Assembly (NCBI RefSeq): GCF_005155025.1
Contig: NZ_CP039731.1
Span: 186,001-250,000 of the forward strand
Source: Aquitalea aquatilis
GTDB lineage: Bacteria > Pseudomonadota > Gammaproteobacteria > Burkholderiales > Chromobacteriaceae
Length of the DNA stretch: 64,000 bases
Direction: 5' to 3'
Shown: piece by piece, positions 36,197-46,148 of the stretch
Position numbering within the stretch: position 1 is the stretch's first letter
Layout of the letters: every line of letters starts with the position of its first letter
Notes under the pieces: generated by a model
Databases searched by the model: none
What the model saw: the letters and a program-made list of their open reading frames with translations, nothing else
Told to the model about the DNA's origin: nothing
Made by a program: the position numbers and the translations under genes

Positions 36197-37615
36197 ATGG
36201 CGGTTGCAGACGTAGTCAAGCTGATTCAAGAAAACGACGTCAAGTTCGTAGACCTGCGCTTTACTGATACCCGTGGTAAAGAACAACACGTTACCATCCC
36301 GGCACACGTTCTGCTGGAAGATGCTGATGAATGGTTCGAGCACGGCCACGCCTTCGACGGCTCCTCCATCGCAGGCTGGAAAGGCATTCAGGCCTCCGAC
36401 ATGCTGCTGATGGCTGACCCGGCTACCGCCAAGATTGACCCCTTCTTCGACGAAGCGACCGTATTCATGTCGTGTGACGTGATCGACCCGGCCGACGGCA
36501 AGGGTTACGACCGCGATCCGCGCTCCATCGCCAAGCGCGCCGAAGCCTACCTGAAGGCATCCGGCATGGGCGACACCGCCTACTTTGGCCCGGAACCGGA
36601 ATTCTTCGTCTTCGACAGCATCACCTGGGGCACCGACATGTCCGGCTGCTTCGTGAAGATCAAGTCCGAAGAAGCTGCCTGGGCCTCCGCTGAAGAATTC
36701 GAAGGTGGCAACACCGGTCACCGTCCGGGTGTCAAGGGTGGTTACTTCCCGGTTCCGCCGGTTGACTCCGCGCAAGACCTGCGTTCCGCCATGGTTCTGC
36801 TGCTGGAAGAACTGGGTGTGCCGGTTGAAGTGCATCACCACGAAGTGGCCACCGCCGGCCAGATGGAAATCGGTACCAAGTTCAGCACCCTGACCCAGCG
36901 TGCCGACTGGACCCAGATCCTGAAATACGTGGTACAGAACGTGGCACACAGCTACGGCAAGACCGCTACCTTCATGCCCAAGCCCATCGTTGGCGACAAC
37001 GGTTCCGGCATGCACGTACACCAGTCCATCTGGAAAGACGGCAAGAACCTGTTTGCCGGTGACGGCTACGCTGGCCTGTCCGAAACCGCCCTGTACTATA
37101 TCGGCGGTATCATCAAGCACGCCAAGGCACTGAACGCCATCACCAACCCGGGCACCAACTCCTACAAGCGTCTGGTACCGCATTACGAAGCCCCGGTAAA
37201 ACTGGCTTACTCCGCCAAGAACCGTTCCGCTTCCATCCGTATCCCGCACGTAGCCAATCCGAAGGGCCGTCGTATCGAAGCCCGCTTCCCGGATCCGCTG
37301 GCTAACCCGTACCTGTGCTTCTCCGCTCTGCTGATGGCCGGTCTGGATGGTATCCAGAACAAGATCCACCCGGGCGATGCTGCTGACAAGAACCTGTACG
37401 ACCTGCCGCCGGAAGAAGACAAGCTGATCCCGACCGTATGCGCCAGCCTGGACGAAGCCCTGGCCGCGCTGGACGCAGACCGCGACTTCCTGACCCGTGG
37501 CGGTGTGTTCTCCAACGAGTGGATCGACGCCTACATCGAACTGAAGATGCAGGAAGTGAACCTGACTCGCATGACGACCCACCCGGTCGAATTCGCGATG
37601 TACTACTCGCTGTAA
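36197..37615 (+). CDS. glnA: Glutamine synthetase type I
   Basis: A 472-residue enzyme assimilating ammonium into glutamine. Family motifs include [13 protein letters not shown], the metal-binding [19 protein letters not shown], and the adenylylation site NLYDLPPEE near residue 400, so activity is probably controlled by GlnE. The start at 36197 has TAGGAG upstream. Two NtrC sites and a sigma-54 promoter precede it, so expression should rise under nitrogen limitation through NtrBC encoded downstream. Confidence 0.97.
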   Translation: MAVADVVKLIQENDVKFVDLRFTDTRGKEQHVTIPAHVLLEDADEWFEHGHAFDGSSIAGWKGIQASDMLLMADPATAKIDPFFDEATVFMSCDVIDPADGKGYDRDPRSIAKRAEAYLKASGMGDTAYFGPEPEFFVFDSITWGTDMSGCFVKIKSEEAAWASAEEFEGGNTGHRPGVKGGYFPVPPVDSAQDLRSAMVLLLEELGVPVEVHHHEVATAGQMEIGTKFSTLTQRADWTQILKYVVQNVAHSYGKTATFMPKPIVGDNGSGMHVHQSIWKDGKNLFAGDGYAGLSETALYYIGGIIKHAKALNAITNPGTNSYKRLVPHYEAPVKLAYSAKNRSASIRIPHVANPKGRRIEARFPDPLANPYLCFSALLMAGLDGIQNKIHPGDAADKNLYDLPPEEDKLIPTVCASLDEALAALDADRDFLTRGGVFSNEWIDAYIELKMQEVNLTRMTTHPVEFAMYYSL

Positions 37616-37652
37616 TGGCAAGCCGCCGCCGGAGCATTCCGGCGGCTATGGC

Positions 37653-37687
37653 AAAACCCGCATGGCTCATGGCCATGCGGGTTTTTT
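37653..37687 (+). terminator. Terminator of glnA
   Basis: ACCCGCATGGC and GCCATGCGGGT form a long stem followed by T6. A second GC hairpin (AGCCGCC..GGCGGCT, 37621-37647) directly follows the stop codon. Strong termination separates glnA from ntrBC, which have their own promoter. Confidence 0.9.
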
Positions 37688-37889
37688 CATGTCATCCGGC
37701 CAAGCACAAGCCGAGCGAGGCCGACCGGCAGCCTTTCCTGATCATGTAGCACCAGACGGCAGAACAAGAAGGCAGGGGACCAACGCACCCTTGCCCCCAG
37801 CCAAACGACAGGCCGATGTGACGCGGGCCGGGCTTTTGCTTATCATATCGCCACTACCATCCTGTATTTCCTTGCTGATGCGGACTCCC

Positions 37890-38375
37890 ATGAAAACGCT
37901 TGCCTTTTGTCTGCTGCTCAGTTGCAGCCTCGCCCAGGCCGAGGTGTACAAATACATAGACGCCAACGGCAATGTCACCTTCACCAATGTGCCGATCAAG
38001 GGTGCCAAGCCCATGCATCTGGCACCACTGTCCACCTATGGCAACAGCAGCAAGAGCAAGCCGGCGGCTAATGCAGGCAGCAAATCGGCCTCCACCCCGG
38101 ATGGCTACCCCAATGTCGACAATGGCACCCAGAACAAGCGCGACCAAGGCCGACGCAAGATTCTGGAAAACGAGCTGGCCAATGAGCAGAAAGCGCTGGC
38201 TGACGCCCAGAAGGCTTACACCGACGGTGCCGCCACCCGTAATGGCGATGAAACCCGCAACTACCAGAAATACCTCGACCGGGTGCAGAAGCTGAAAGAC
38301 GCGGTGACCGAGCGGCAGAAGAATGTTGATGCACTGCGCCGCGAATTGGGGCAGGCCACATCCTCTGCACAATAA
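37890..38375 (+). CDS. DUF4124-domain exported protein
   Basis: A 161-residue protein. Signal peptide about 1-17 (ending LAQA) is followed by a DUF4124 segment (EVYKYIDANGNVTFTNVPIKGA), then a low-complexity stretch and a C-terminal coiled-coil (about 90-155, ILENELANEQKALADAQKA). Function unknown. An in-frame Met at 37878 is an alternative start; neither has a strong RBS. The 3' end contains the NtrC site that serves ntrB. Confidence 0.82.
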   Translation: MKTLAFCLLLSCSLAQAEVYKYIDANGNVTFTNVPIKGAKPMHLAPLSTYGNSSKSKPAANAGSKSASTPDGYPNVDNGTQNKRDQGRRKILENELANEQKALADAQKAYTDGAATRNGDETRNYQKYLDRVQKLKDAVTERQKNVDALRRELGQATSSAQ

Positions 38376-38382
38376 TGGTGCA
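38366..38382. promoter_or_regulatory. NtrC site upstream of ntrB
   Basis: TGCACAATAATGGTGCA is a perfect TGCAC-N7-GTGCA dyad. It overlaps the stop codon of the DUF4124 gene and lies about 73 bp upstream of the predicted sigma-54 start site, a normal enhancer distance. Confidence 0.85.
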
Positions 38383-38421
38383 TAATTAACTCCGTAATCG
38401 TGCATTCGCTGTGCTCTGGCT

Positions 38422-38437
38422 TGGCGTGCTTATTGCT
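38422..38437 (+). promoter_or_regulatory. Sigma-54 promoter of ntrBC
   Basis: TGGCGTGCTTATTGCT fits TGGCACG-N4-TTGCT with only the A/C positions changed; GG and GC are 10 bases apart. Predicted start near 38447, 29 bp before the ntrB ATG. Confidence 0.78.
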
Positions 38438-38475
38438 AACAGCACCAGGCACAGCCCTCTTCGATCCGGAGCACC

Positions 38476-39531
38476 ATGAACTCTCCCAGCTTTGCCGGCC
38501 TGGAATTACTCGACACCCCGGTTCTGATCACCAGAGCCGACGGCGTACTGGAATTCGCCAATCCCGCGTGTGAAAACCTGTTGGCCATCGGCCGGCGCGA
38601 GCTGTTGCGCCACACCCTGTTCGAGCTGTTTCAGGACAGCCCGGCCCTGCGCCAGGCACTGAGCACCGCCCTGCAGCACAACGCTGGCTACATCGAGCAC
38701 GATCTGGAGCTGCGCACCCCGCATGGCGAGCAGCCGCTGCATATCGCCCTGTCGGTGACGCCGGTGGATGCCGAAAGCCGGCTGGCGCTGGTGGAATTGC
38801 GGCCACTCGACCAGCAGCTGAAAATCGCCAACGAAGAGCGCCTGTTGCTGCAACAGCAGGCCAATCGCGAGCTAATCCGCAATCTGGCCCATGAAATCAA
38901 GAATCCGCTGGGCGGTATTCGCGGTGCGGCACAGCTGCTGGAACACGAGCTGTCCGACCGGCCGGAGCTGAAGGAATACACCGAAGTCATCCAGGAAGAA
39001 GCGCTGCGCCTGCAGTCGCTGGTTGACCGCCTGCTGGCCCCGCATCGCCGCCATGTCCGCAGCGAAATCAATATCCACGAAGTGCTGGAACGGGTGCGCA
39101 GCATTGCCCTGGCCGAGTATCCACAAGGCCTGTCCATCCGTCGCGACTACGACACCAGCCTGCCGCACATGGTGGCGGACAAGGAGCAGCTGATCCAGGT
39201 GGTGTTGAATATCGTCAAGAACGCCATCCAGGCCATGAAGGCCAGCGGCGAGGTGATTTTGCGCACCCGCGTGGCCCGTCAGGTGACGCTGGCGCGCAAG
39301 CGTCACGGGCTGGCATTAAAATTGCAGATTGTCGACAACGGCCCCGGCATTCCGGAGGAAATCAGGGATCACATTTTCTATCCGCTGGTGACCGGACGCG
39401 CCGAAGGCACCGGTCTGGGGCTGACACTGGCCCAGGCCTATGTGCACCAGCATGGCGGCAGCATCGAATTCGAATCCCGCCCCGGCCAGACCTGCTTTAC
39501 CGTAATGCTGCCTTTCAGCAATACGGATTGA
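38476..39531 (+). CDS. glnL: Nitrogen sensor histidine kinase NtrB
   Basis: A 351-residue cytosolic kinase/phosphatase controlling NtrC. An N-terminal PAS domain (about 5-110) precedes the dimerisation domain with phospho-His139 in NLAHEIKNPLGGIRGAAQLL. The ATP domain has the N box (IVKNAIQAM), G1 (DNGPGIP) and G2 (GTGLGL). No membrane segment, as expected for a PII-controlled kinase. ntrC follows 27 bp later. Confidence 0.96.
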   Translation: MNSPSFAGLELLDTPVLITRADGVLEFANPACENLLAIGRRELLRHTLFELFQDSPALRQALSTALQHNAGYIEHDLELRTPHGEQPLHIALSVTPVDAESRLALVELRPLDQQLKIANEERLLLQQQANRELIRNLAHEIKNPLGGIRGAAQLLEHELSDRPELKEYTEVIQEEALRLQSLVDRLLAPHRRHVRSEINIHEVLERVRSIALAEYPQGLSIRRDYDTSLPHMVADKEQLIQVVLNIVKNAIQAMKASGEVILRTRVARQVTLARKRHGLALKLQIVDNGPGIPEEIRDHIFYPLVTGRAEGTGLGLTLAQAYVHQHGGSIEFESRPGQTCFTVMLPFSNTD

Positions 39532-39558
39532 ACCCAAATAACAGAAACGAGGGCTGCT

Positions 39559-41007
39559 ATGAATAACCCGGTGTGGATCATCGATGACGACAAGGCCATC
39601 CGCTGGGTACTGGAAAAGGCACTCGGCCGCAGCGGCATCGGCTTTGACAGCTTTTCCAGTGCAGACGACGCACTCAATGCCCTGTATGACAACACCCCGC
39701 GCGTCATCATTTCCGATATCCGCATGCCCGGCACGGATGGTCTGAAGTTCCTGTCGCGGGTCAAGGCCGACCACCCGCAGCTGCCGGTCATCATCATGAC
39801 CGCGCACTCCGACCTGGATTCGGCCGTGGCCGCCTTTCAGGGCGGGGCCTTCGAATACCTGCCCAAGCCCTTTGATGTCGACCAGGCAGTACAGCTGATC
39901 GAACGCGCGCTGGCTGAGAGCAATAGCCAGATCGAAGCCAGCGGCGGCGTGGAAGCCATGCCGGTGCTGCTAGGCCAGGCCCCGGCCATGCAAGACGTAT
40001 TCCGCGCCATCGGCCGGCTGTCGCAATCACATGTCACCGTGCTGATTACCGGTGAATCCGGTACCGGCAAGGAAAGAGTGGCCGAGGCGCTGCACCGTCA
40101 CTCGGTACGGGCGAGCAAGCCCTTCATCGCCCTGAACACCGCCGCCATCCCGAAAGACCTGCTGGAATCGGAGCTGTTCGGCCATGAGAAAGGCGCGTTT
40201 ACCGGCGCACTGGCCACCCGTCGTGGCCGCTTCGAAGAAGCCGAAGGCGGCACACTGTTTCTGGATGAAATCGGCGACATGCCCACCGAGCTGCAAACCC
40301 GCCTGCTGCGCGTGCTGTCCGATGGTCATTTCTACCGCGTGGGCGGCCATGTGCCGATCAAGGCCAATGTGCGGGTGATTGCCGCCACCCATCAGCATCT
40401 GGAAGACCGGGTCAAGCGCGGCCTGTTTCGCGAAGACCTGTTCCACCGCCTGAACGTGATCCGTCTGCGTCTGCCACCGCTGCGCGAACGCCGCGAAGAC
40501 ATTCCGCTACTGACCCGCCATTTCCTGGCCAAGAGTGCCAGCAGCCTGGGCGTGGAGCCGAAACGGCTGACCGATGCCGCGATGGAGGTGATCAAGTTCC
40601 ACAGTTTCACCGGCAATGTGCGCGAGCTGGAAAACCTGTGCCAATGGATCACTGTGATGGCACCGGGCCAGCAAGTAGAGGTGGGCGACCTGCCGGCTGA
40701 ACTGCGCGAACCGGAAGCCGCCAGCCCGGTAACGGACGGCGAAGGCAGCCCGGTGGCCAGCAGCAGCGTGCATGTGGTCGACTGGACGCTGGGCCTGGCC
40801 GAAGAAGTGGCACGCCGCCTGCGTGCCGGCGAGGTGGGCATCATCGACGACCTGTGCCGGCGCTTTGAGGAAAGCTGCATCCGCACCGGCCTGGCCCACA
40901 CTGGCGGACGCAAGGTGGAAGCCGCGCATCTGCTGGGCTGGGGCCGCAACACCCTCACCCGCAAGATTCAGGAACTGGGCATGGAAGCCCATGACGAGCA
41001 GGCCTGA
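39559..41007 (+). CDS. glnG: Nitrogen regulator NtrC (sigma-54 activator)
   Basis: A 482-residue response regulator. Receiver with phospho-Asp53 ([10 protein letters not shown]), central AAA+ domain with Walker A GESGTGKE, the sigma-54-contacting GAFTGA loop and GNVRELEN sensor-2 region, and a Fis-type C-terminal HTH ([24 protein letters not shown]). It should bind the TGCAC-N7-GTGCA sites before glnA and its own operon. Confidence 0.97.
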   Translation: MNNPVWIIDDDKAIRWVLEKALGRSGIGFDSFSSADDALNALYDNTPRVIISDIRMPGTDGLKFLSRVKADHPQLPVIIMTAHSDLDSAVAAFQGGAFEYLPKPFDVDQAVQLIERALAESNSQIEASGGVEAMPVLLGQAPAMQDVFRAIGRLSQSHVTVLITGESGTGKERVAEALHRHSVRASKPFIALNTAAIPKDLLESELFGHEKGAFTGALATRRGRFEEAEGGTLFLDEIGDMPTELQTRLLRVLSDGHFYRVGGHVPIKANVRVIAATHQHLEDRVKRGLFREDLFHRLNVIRLRLPPLRERREDIPLLTRHFLAKSASSLGVEPKRLTDAAMEVIKFHSFTGNVRELENLCQWITVMAPGQQVEVGDLPAELREPEAASPVTDGEGSPVASSSVHVVDWTLGLAEEVARRLRAGEVGIIDDLCRRFEESCIRTGLAHTGGRKVEAAHLLGWGRNTLTRKIQELGMEAHDEQA

Positions 41008-41023
41008 AGCCCACAATCGTGCG

Positions 41024-41941
41024 TCAGCCCTCCAGCACGGTCAGCCCGGGGAGCGTGGCAAAGCTGCGCTCCCGCACCGTGCTGAGAAAATCCTGCATAT
41101 AGGCTAGCCCGGCATCCTCGCTGCGTAAGGCAGCGTACAGCTCGCTGCTCAGCCCCTGCTCGCCAATCCGCCGCGCCACCACATAGCCGCGCTCCAGATA
41201 GGGCTTGACCGCCCAGAACGGCAGCGCCGCCACGCCGCGCCGGCTGGCCACCAGCTGGATAATGGCCACCGTCAGCTCGCTGGTACGGCGCAATGGGCTG
41301 ACCCCGGCGGGCAGCAGCACCTTGCGCCATAAATCCAGCATCTCGTCCGGTACCGGATAGTGGATCAGCGTTTCATTGGCAAAGTCCTGCGCCTGCCACA
41401 CCTTCTTTTCCGCCAGCGGATGATCACGCGCCACAATCCCCACCATCTCATAGGCAAACAAGGGCTGGTGGACGATGCCGGCCTGCGGCTCGGCTTCCGA
41501 CACGATGGCCAAATCGGCGCGCCGAGTCAGCAACAGCCCCACCGGATCGGCATGAAAACCGGAAACAATGTCCAGCTCCACCGCCGGCCAGTGCTGGCGA
41601 AAGCTGTCCATCGCCGGCATCAGCCAGTCGAAACAGGTGTGGCACTCCACCGCCACCCGTAGCTCCCCCGCCTCGCCCTGGCGGATGCGCGCCACCTCAC
41701 GCTCGGCAGATGCCACCTTGTCCAGTACCTCACGTGCCAGCGCCAGCAGGCGCTCGCCCGCCAGGGTAAAGCGCAGCGGCTGGCTTTTACGCTCGAACAG
41801 CGGCTGCTGGTAATAAGCCTCCAGCTGCTTGAGCTGATGCGACAGGGCCGACTGGGTGAGAAACACCCGCTCAGCCGCCAGCGACACACTGCCGGTTTCC
41901 TGCAGGGCAATCAGCGTGCGCAGATGACGTAGTTCCAGCAT
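41024..41941 (-). CDS. metR: MetR-type LysR regulator
   Basis: A 305-residue LysR regulator whose N-terminus (MLELRHLRTLIALQETGSVSLAAERVFLTQSALSHQLK) and ligand-domain segment VECHTCFDWLMPAMDSFR are typical of MetR, which uses homocysteine as coregulator. It is divergent from metE, the classic arrangement, and the gap contains two TGAA..TTCA dyads. Confidence 0.93.
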   Translation of the reverse strand: MLELRHLRTLIALQETGSVSLAAERVFLTQSALSHQLKQLEAYYQQPLFERKSQPLRFTLAGERLLALAREVLDKVASAEREVARIRQGEAGELRVAVECHTCFDWLMPAMDSFRQHWPAVELDIVSGFHADPVGLLLTRRADLAIVSEAEPQAGIVHQPLFAYEMVGIVARDHPLAEKKVWQAQDFANETLIHYPVPDEMLDLWRKVLLPAGVSPLRRTSELTVAIIQLVASRRGVAALPFWAVKPYLERGYVVARRIGEQGLSSELYAALRSEDAGLAYMQDFLSTVRERSFATLPGLTVLEG

Positions 41942-41963
41942 GGCATGGGCTTTCCGATAATCA

Positions 41964-42020
41964 TGAATTAAATTAATTCAAAACAACAAAAAAATGAGTT
42001 TGAATCATACAGCAGATTCA
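41964..42020. promoter_or_regulatory. MetR-box-like dyads between metR and metE
   Basis: TGAATTAA-A-TTAATTCA (41964-41980) has 8-bp perfect arms. TGAATC...GATTCA (42001-42006 with 42015-42020) has 6-bp arms around 8 bases. Both begin with TGAA and end with TTCA as E. coli MetR sites do, though spacings (N9, N12) exceed the usual N5. Confidence 0.5.
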
Positions 42021-42056
42021 CCGATGCTGGGGACACTGACAGACAAGGACCCCACC

Positions 42057-44342
42057 ATGACCACACTGCACCTGGCCGGCTTTCCCCGCATCGGCGCCAA
42101 ACGCGAACTCAAACTCCTGCTGGAAAACTTCTGGCAAGGCCAGATTGACGAACAAGCCCTGCGCCAGGGCGCACGCTCACTGCGCCAGCGCCATTGGCTG
42201 CTACAAAAGGGCGCGGGCATCCAGCTGTCGCCCGTGGGCGATTTCTCACTGTACGACCACGTGCTGGACGCACAGATTCTGGTTGGCGCCATTCCGACCC
42301 GCTTCGGCTTTGACCCGGCCCGGCTGGACAGCGCGCAATACTTCCAGCTGGCACGCGGCAATAGCCGCCAGCCGGCACTGGAAATGACCAAATGGTTCGA
42401 TACCAACTACCACTATCTGGTGCCGGAATGGCAGGCCGATACCAGCTTCAGCGCCAACCCGGCACCGCTGCTGGCCCAACTGGCCGAAGCACGCGCGCTG
42501 GGCATCCAGGCCAAACCGGTGCTGATCGGCCCCCTCACCCTGCTGTGGCTGGGCAAATGCAAGGGCGGCGAGTTTGACCGTCTGCAATTGCTGCCAGCCT
42601 TGCTGAACTGCTACCAGAGCCTGCTGCAGGCGCTACAACAGCAGGGCGTGTCCTGGGTACAGCTGGATGAACCCATTCTGGCGCTGGACCTGCCCGCCGA
42701 CTGGCTGGCCGCCTTCGCCCCGGCCTATCAGCAACTGGCGGCCAGCAGCCCGCTCAAGCTATTGCTGGCCACTTACTTTGGTAGCGTTGCCCAGCATGCC
42801 CCGCTATTGCACAGCCTGCCGCTAGCCGGCCTGCATCTGGACCTGGTCCGCGCACCGGAACAGCTGGCCAGCTTCCTGCAGCACTGGCCGGATGACAGGG
42901 TGCTGTCTGCCGGGGTGGTGGATGGGCGCAATGTCTGGCGCAGCGATCTGAGCACCGTGCTGGCACAACTGGAGCCGGTGGCGGCACAACTGGGCGAGCG
43001 GCTGTGGCTGGCACCCAGCTGCTCGCTGCTGCACAGCCCCTTCGATGTGGCCGCCGAAACCGAAATGGACGCCGATATCCGCAGCTGGCTGGCCTTTGCC
43101 GTGCAAAGACTGAACGAACTGAAGCTGCTGCAGCGCGGGCTGGAGCAGGGCCGTGCCAGCATCAGCAACGAACTGCAGTCCAGCGACCATGTGCAGGCGC
43201 AGCGCCGCAGCAGCCCGCTGATTCACCGGCCTGCCGTGCAGCAGCGTCTGGCGGCACTGCCAGCAGGTGCCGATCAGCGCCCCCTACCCTTTGCCCAGCG
43301 CATTGCCCGGCAACAGGCCTGGCTCAAGCTGCCCCTGCTACCCACCACCACCATCGGCTCTTTCCCGCAAACCGCCAGCATCCGCAGCGCACGGGCAGCC
43401 TTCAAGCGCGGCGAACTGGATGCGGCCAGTTACGAGCAGGCCATGCAGGAAGAAATCGCGCTGGCCATACGCCGTCAGGAAGAACTGGGGCTGGATGTAC
43501 TGGTACACGGCGAAGCCGAACGCAACGACATGGTGGAATACTTCGGCGAACAGCTGGATGGCTTTGCGTTTACCCGGCTGGGCTGGGTGCAGAGCTATGG
43601 CAGCCGCTGCGTCAAGCCGCCCATCATCGTCGGCGACGTGGCCCGGCCGCAGCCGATGACCGTGCGCTGGGCTGTCTATGCGCAAAGCCTGAGCAGCAAA
43701 CCGGTGAAAGGCATGCTCACCGGCCCGGTCACCATGCTGCAGTGGAGCTTTGTCCGCAACGATCTGCCGCGCAGCACGGTCTGCCGGCAGATTGCCTTGG
43801 CACTGAACGAAGAAGTGCTGGATCTGGAAAACGCCGGCATCCGCATCATCCAGATCGACGAACCGGCCATCCGCGAAGGCCTGCCCCTGCAGCAGGCACA
43901 GCAACAGACTTACCTGCAGTGGGCCGGCGAGGCCTTCCGCCTGTGCAACTGGCGCATTGATGACAGCACCCAGATTCACACCCATATGTGCTATTCGGAA
44001 TTTGGCGACATCCTGCCGCAGATCGCCGCGCTGGACGCCGATGTGATCACCATCGAAACCTCGCGCTCCGACATGGCCCTGCTGCAAGACTTTGCCCAGT
44101 TCCGCTACCCCAATGACATCGGCCCCGGCGTCTATGACATCCACAGCCCGCGCGTCCCCGCCGCCAGCGAGATGGCAGCCTTGCTGGACAAGGCCTTGCA
44201 GGTGATTCCGGCCGAGCGCTTGTGGGTCAACCCCGATTGCGGACTGAAAACCCGTAGCTGGCCGGAGGTAGAAGCCGCGCTGGGCAATATGGTGAGTGTG
44301 GCGAAAAGGCTGCGCCAGCAGCTGACGGCACGGCTTAGCTAA
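42057..44342 (+). CDS. metE: Cobalamin-independent methionine synthase
   Basis: A 761-residue enzyme methylating homocysteine with 5-methyl-THF-triglutamate. The N-terminal barrel starts [16 protein letters not shown]. The C-terminal catalytic barrel holds the zinc ligands: His and Cys in [10 protein letters not shown], Glu in TIETSRS, and Cys in NPDCGLKTR. The start at 42057 has AAGGACC upstream; the in-frame extension to 41994 overlaps the regulatory dyads and was excluded. Confidence 0.97.
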   Translation: MTTLHLAGFPRIGAKRELKLLLENFWQGQIDEQALRQGARSLRQRHWLLQKGAGIQLSPVGDFSLYDHVLDAQILVGAIPTRFGFDPARLDSAQYFQLARGNSRQPALEMTKWFDTNYHYLVPEWQADTSFSANPAPLLAQLAEARALGIQAKPVLIGPLTLLWLGKCKGGEFDRLQLLPALLNCYQSLLQALQQQGVSWVQLDEPILALDLPADWLAAFAPAYQQLAASSPLKLLLATYFGSVAQHAPLLHSLPLAGLHLDLVRAPEQLASFLQHWPDDRVLSAGVVDGRNVWRSDLSTVLAQLEPVAAQLGERLWLAPSCSLLHSPFDVAAETEMDADIRSWLAFAVQRLNELKLLQRGLEQGRASISNELQSSDHVQAQRRSSPLIHRPAVQQRLAALPAGADQRPLPFAQRIARQQAWLKLPLLPTTTIGSFPQTASIRSARAAFKRGELDAASYEQAMQEEIALAIRRQEELGLDVLVHGEAERNDMVEYFGEQLDGFAFTRLGWVQSYGSRCVKPPIIVGDVARPQPMTVRWAVYAQSLSSKPVKGMLTGPVTMLQWSFVRNDLPRSTVCRQIALALNEEVLDLENAGIRIIQIDEPAIREGLPLQQAQQQTYLQWAGEAFRLCNWRIDDSTQIHTHMCYSEFGDILPQIAALDADVITIETSRSDMALLQDFAQFRYPNDIGPGVYDIHSPRVPAASEMAALLDKALQVIPAERLWVNPDCGLKTRSWPEVEAALGNMVSVAKRLRQQLTARLS

Positions 44343-44438
44343 CCGTCATTCATTGCATTTATTGAAAAGTATTTTTAATATTTATTTACCAAGACTCTCT
44401 CTCAGGGCCTTCGCGGCCCGCTTGGTACCCGCTGATCA

Positions 44439-44466
44439 AGGGCTCCTTCGGGAGCCCTCTTTTTTT
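44439..44466 (+). terminator. Terminator of metE
   Basis: AGGGCTCC-TTCG-GGAGCCCT followed by C and T7. A smaller GGGCC/GGCCC hairpin precedes it (44404-44418). Confidence 0.92.
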
Positions 44467-44560
44467 GTCCTGGCAAGCACCTGCCGGCACTCGCCCGACA
44501 ATCGGCAACAGCGAACGGCTACCGTCGAAACAGGCCAAAGCCTGCAGTAAACCACGCTGC

Positions 44561-44660
44561 AGAATACACACTGGCGGCGCTGTCGCGGGCATTCAAGGCA
44601 CAGTGCGGGCTAAGCCCCCGAGAGTGGCGGCAGCTGCGCGAGCAGGATTCAGCCCGCTAA
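44561..44660 (+). pseudogene. Relic of an AraC-family regulator (C-terminal end only)
   Basis: The plus frame ending at TAA 44658-44660 reads LAALSRAFKAQCGLSPREWRQ and stops ten residues later. The pattern SRAFK..GLSPREWR is the signature end of the second HTH of AraC regulators. No start codon or upstream HTH is found in this frame, and stops in neighbouring frames suggest the rest was deleted. Recognition rests on about 25 residues. Confidence 0.5.
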
Positions 44661-44717
44661 AGCCACCACGCCGGCCGGGCGGTGAGGCAGCACTGGCCAT
44701 GCGATCAGACAGCAAAA

Positions 44718-44735
44718 AGCCCCTCGCAAGGGGCT
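44718..44735 (-). terminator. Terminator of sixA
   Basis: AGCCCCT/AGGGGCT with a CGCA loop is followed on the minus strand by T5, 27 bp after the sixA stop. Confidence 0.8.
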
Positions 44736-44761
44736 AGCACTGACAGACACATCCCTGACAC

Positions 44762-45220
44762 TCAAGGCTTGAGCATGCTGGGGGTCATCATCACTTTCAG
44801 GCGCACCTGTTCCAGATCGTGACGCACCCGGTGATTCAGCCACCACACCGAGCCTTTTTTCACGCTCCACAGCAGCGGCTGCTCGCCCAGCAACAGGGCC
44901 GACAGGCGGCCGATATACGGCTGATGGCCTACCAGCACGATGGTCTTGCCCGCTTCCGGCCAGTTGACTGCTTTCAATACCTGCTCGATGGATGCATCCG
45001 GATTCAGCTCCGGCAACACGGTAAAACGCTTGCTCAGCAGCGCAGCCGTCTGCTGCGAACGTTTGGCTTCCGATGCCAGCAGGAGAAAATCCTCCGGCAG
45101 GCGGTCGCGCAGCCACTGGGCCATCTGGCTGGCTTGTTGCTGGCCATTGCGGGTCAGCGCCCGCGCCAGATCATCAGAACCGTCTTCTGCTTCGGCATGA
45201 CGCCACAGGATCAGATCCAT
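44762..45220 (-). CDS. sixA: Phosphohistidine phosphatase SixA
   Basis: A 152-residue histidine-phosphatase-superfamily protein. Catalytic His is in ILWRHAEAEDGSDD and the second in LVGHQPYIGRL. SixA dephosphorylates His in phosphorelay proteins and NPr of the nitrogen PTS. The start ATG 45220 is preceded by GGAGG. Stand-alone; the 214-bp gap to lrgB shows no further feature. Confidence 0.9.
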   Translation of the reverse strand: MDLILWRHAEAEDGSDDLARALTRNGQQQASQMAQWLRDRLPEDFLLLASEAKRSQQTAALLSKRFTVLPELNPDASIEQVLKAVNWPEAGKTIVLVGHQPYIGRLSALLLGEQPLLWSVKKGSVWWLNHRVRHDLEQVRLKVMMTPSMLKP

Positions 45221-45434
45221 TTTTCACCTCCGTTATTGTTGTTGGCGCTTGTTCGCGCAGCGGCGAGCGACAGGGTCACAAGCCATGGCGCGATCAAACG
45301 CAGTGTACTGCGCCTGCCGCCGCGTGCGGCACGCTTTTCGTGCGACACCCACCTGCGGCAAGACTAAGCGCGCAGCCTACACCAGGCTTGTGTCAGCCAC
45401 ATGTCGGACAAACACTTATACCGCCACCTTGGCG

Positions 45435-46148
45435 CTAATGCAGCAGCGGTGCCAGCAAGGGCACCAGAATGGCGGTGACCACGCCATTCAGCCCCATTGC
45501 CAGTCCGGCGAAAGCACCGGCAGTCTCGGACAACTGAAAGACCCGTGCTGTTCCGATACCGTGCGCCGAAATACCGGTGGCCGTGCCCAGCACCATGTCG
45601 TCGCCCATGCCCAGCAAGGAAAACAGCGGCTTGACGATGACCGCGCCGAAAATACCAGACAGGATGACGAACATGGCCGACAGCTCGGGAATACCACCCA
45701 CGCCCTGCGATACGCTCATGGCAATGGGCGTGGTCACCGCGCGCGTGGTCAGCGACAGCAATACCTGCTGCGGCAATTGCAGCAGCCAGCCTATGCCCAC
45801 CGCACTGATAATACCAAGCAGACCGCCAAATACGATGGTGATGGCCAAGGGGCCGGCCGCACGCTTCAGCCGCGACAGATTGCCGTACAGCGGCACCGCC
45901 AGCGCCACGGTAGCCGGGCCCAGCAGCATCTGCACCATCACCCCGCCCTTCATGTAATCACGGTAGCTGGTGCCGGTGGCCAGCAGCCAGCCCAGCAACA
46001 GCAACACGCCGATCAGCACCGGGTTGGACAGCGGATGTCCCTTGCAACGGCGGTTGAACAATACGGCCAGCTTGTAGGCCAGCAAGGTGACAAATACGCC
46101 GCTCAAGGGCGAAGTACGCATGACCTCCACGGCCGCCATGAGATTCAT
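45435..46148 (-). CDS. lrgB: LrgB/CidB-family membrane protein
   Basis: A 237-residue polytopic protein with the LrgB signature (NPVLIGVLLLLGW, VTTPIAMSVSQGVGG, GTATGISAHGIGTARVFQLSE). LrgAB/CidAB proteins are linked to holin-like control of murein hydrolases in Gram-positives and to glycolate or pyruvate transport in some plants and bacteria. The role here is unknown. Its start overlaps lrgA by 4 bases. Confidence 0.88.
   Translation of the reverse strand: MNLMAAVEVMRTSPLSGVFVTLLAYKLAVLFNRRCKGHPLSNPVLIGVLLLLGWLLATGTSYRDYMKGGVMVQMLLGPATVALAVPLYGNLSRLKRAAGPLAITIVFGGLLGIISAVGIGWLLQLPQQVLLSLTTRAVTTPIAMSVSQGVGGIPELSAMFVILSGIFGAVIVKPLFSLLGMGDDMVLGTATGISAHGIGTARVFQLSETAGAFAGLAMGLNGVVTAILVPLLAPLLH

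Noticed and set aside
36092-37621. 509-codon minus-strand open frame opposite glnA
   Set aside because: Antisense shadow of a highly expressed gene with biased codons, which commonly creates such frames.
42001-42056. Cobalamin riboswitch before metE
   Set aside because: The 115-bp metR-metE gap is too short and has MetR-like dyads instead.
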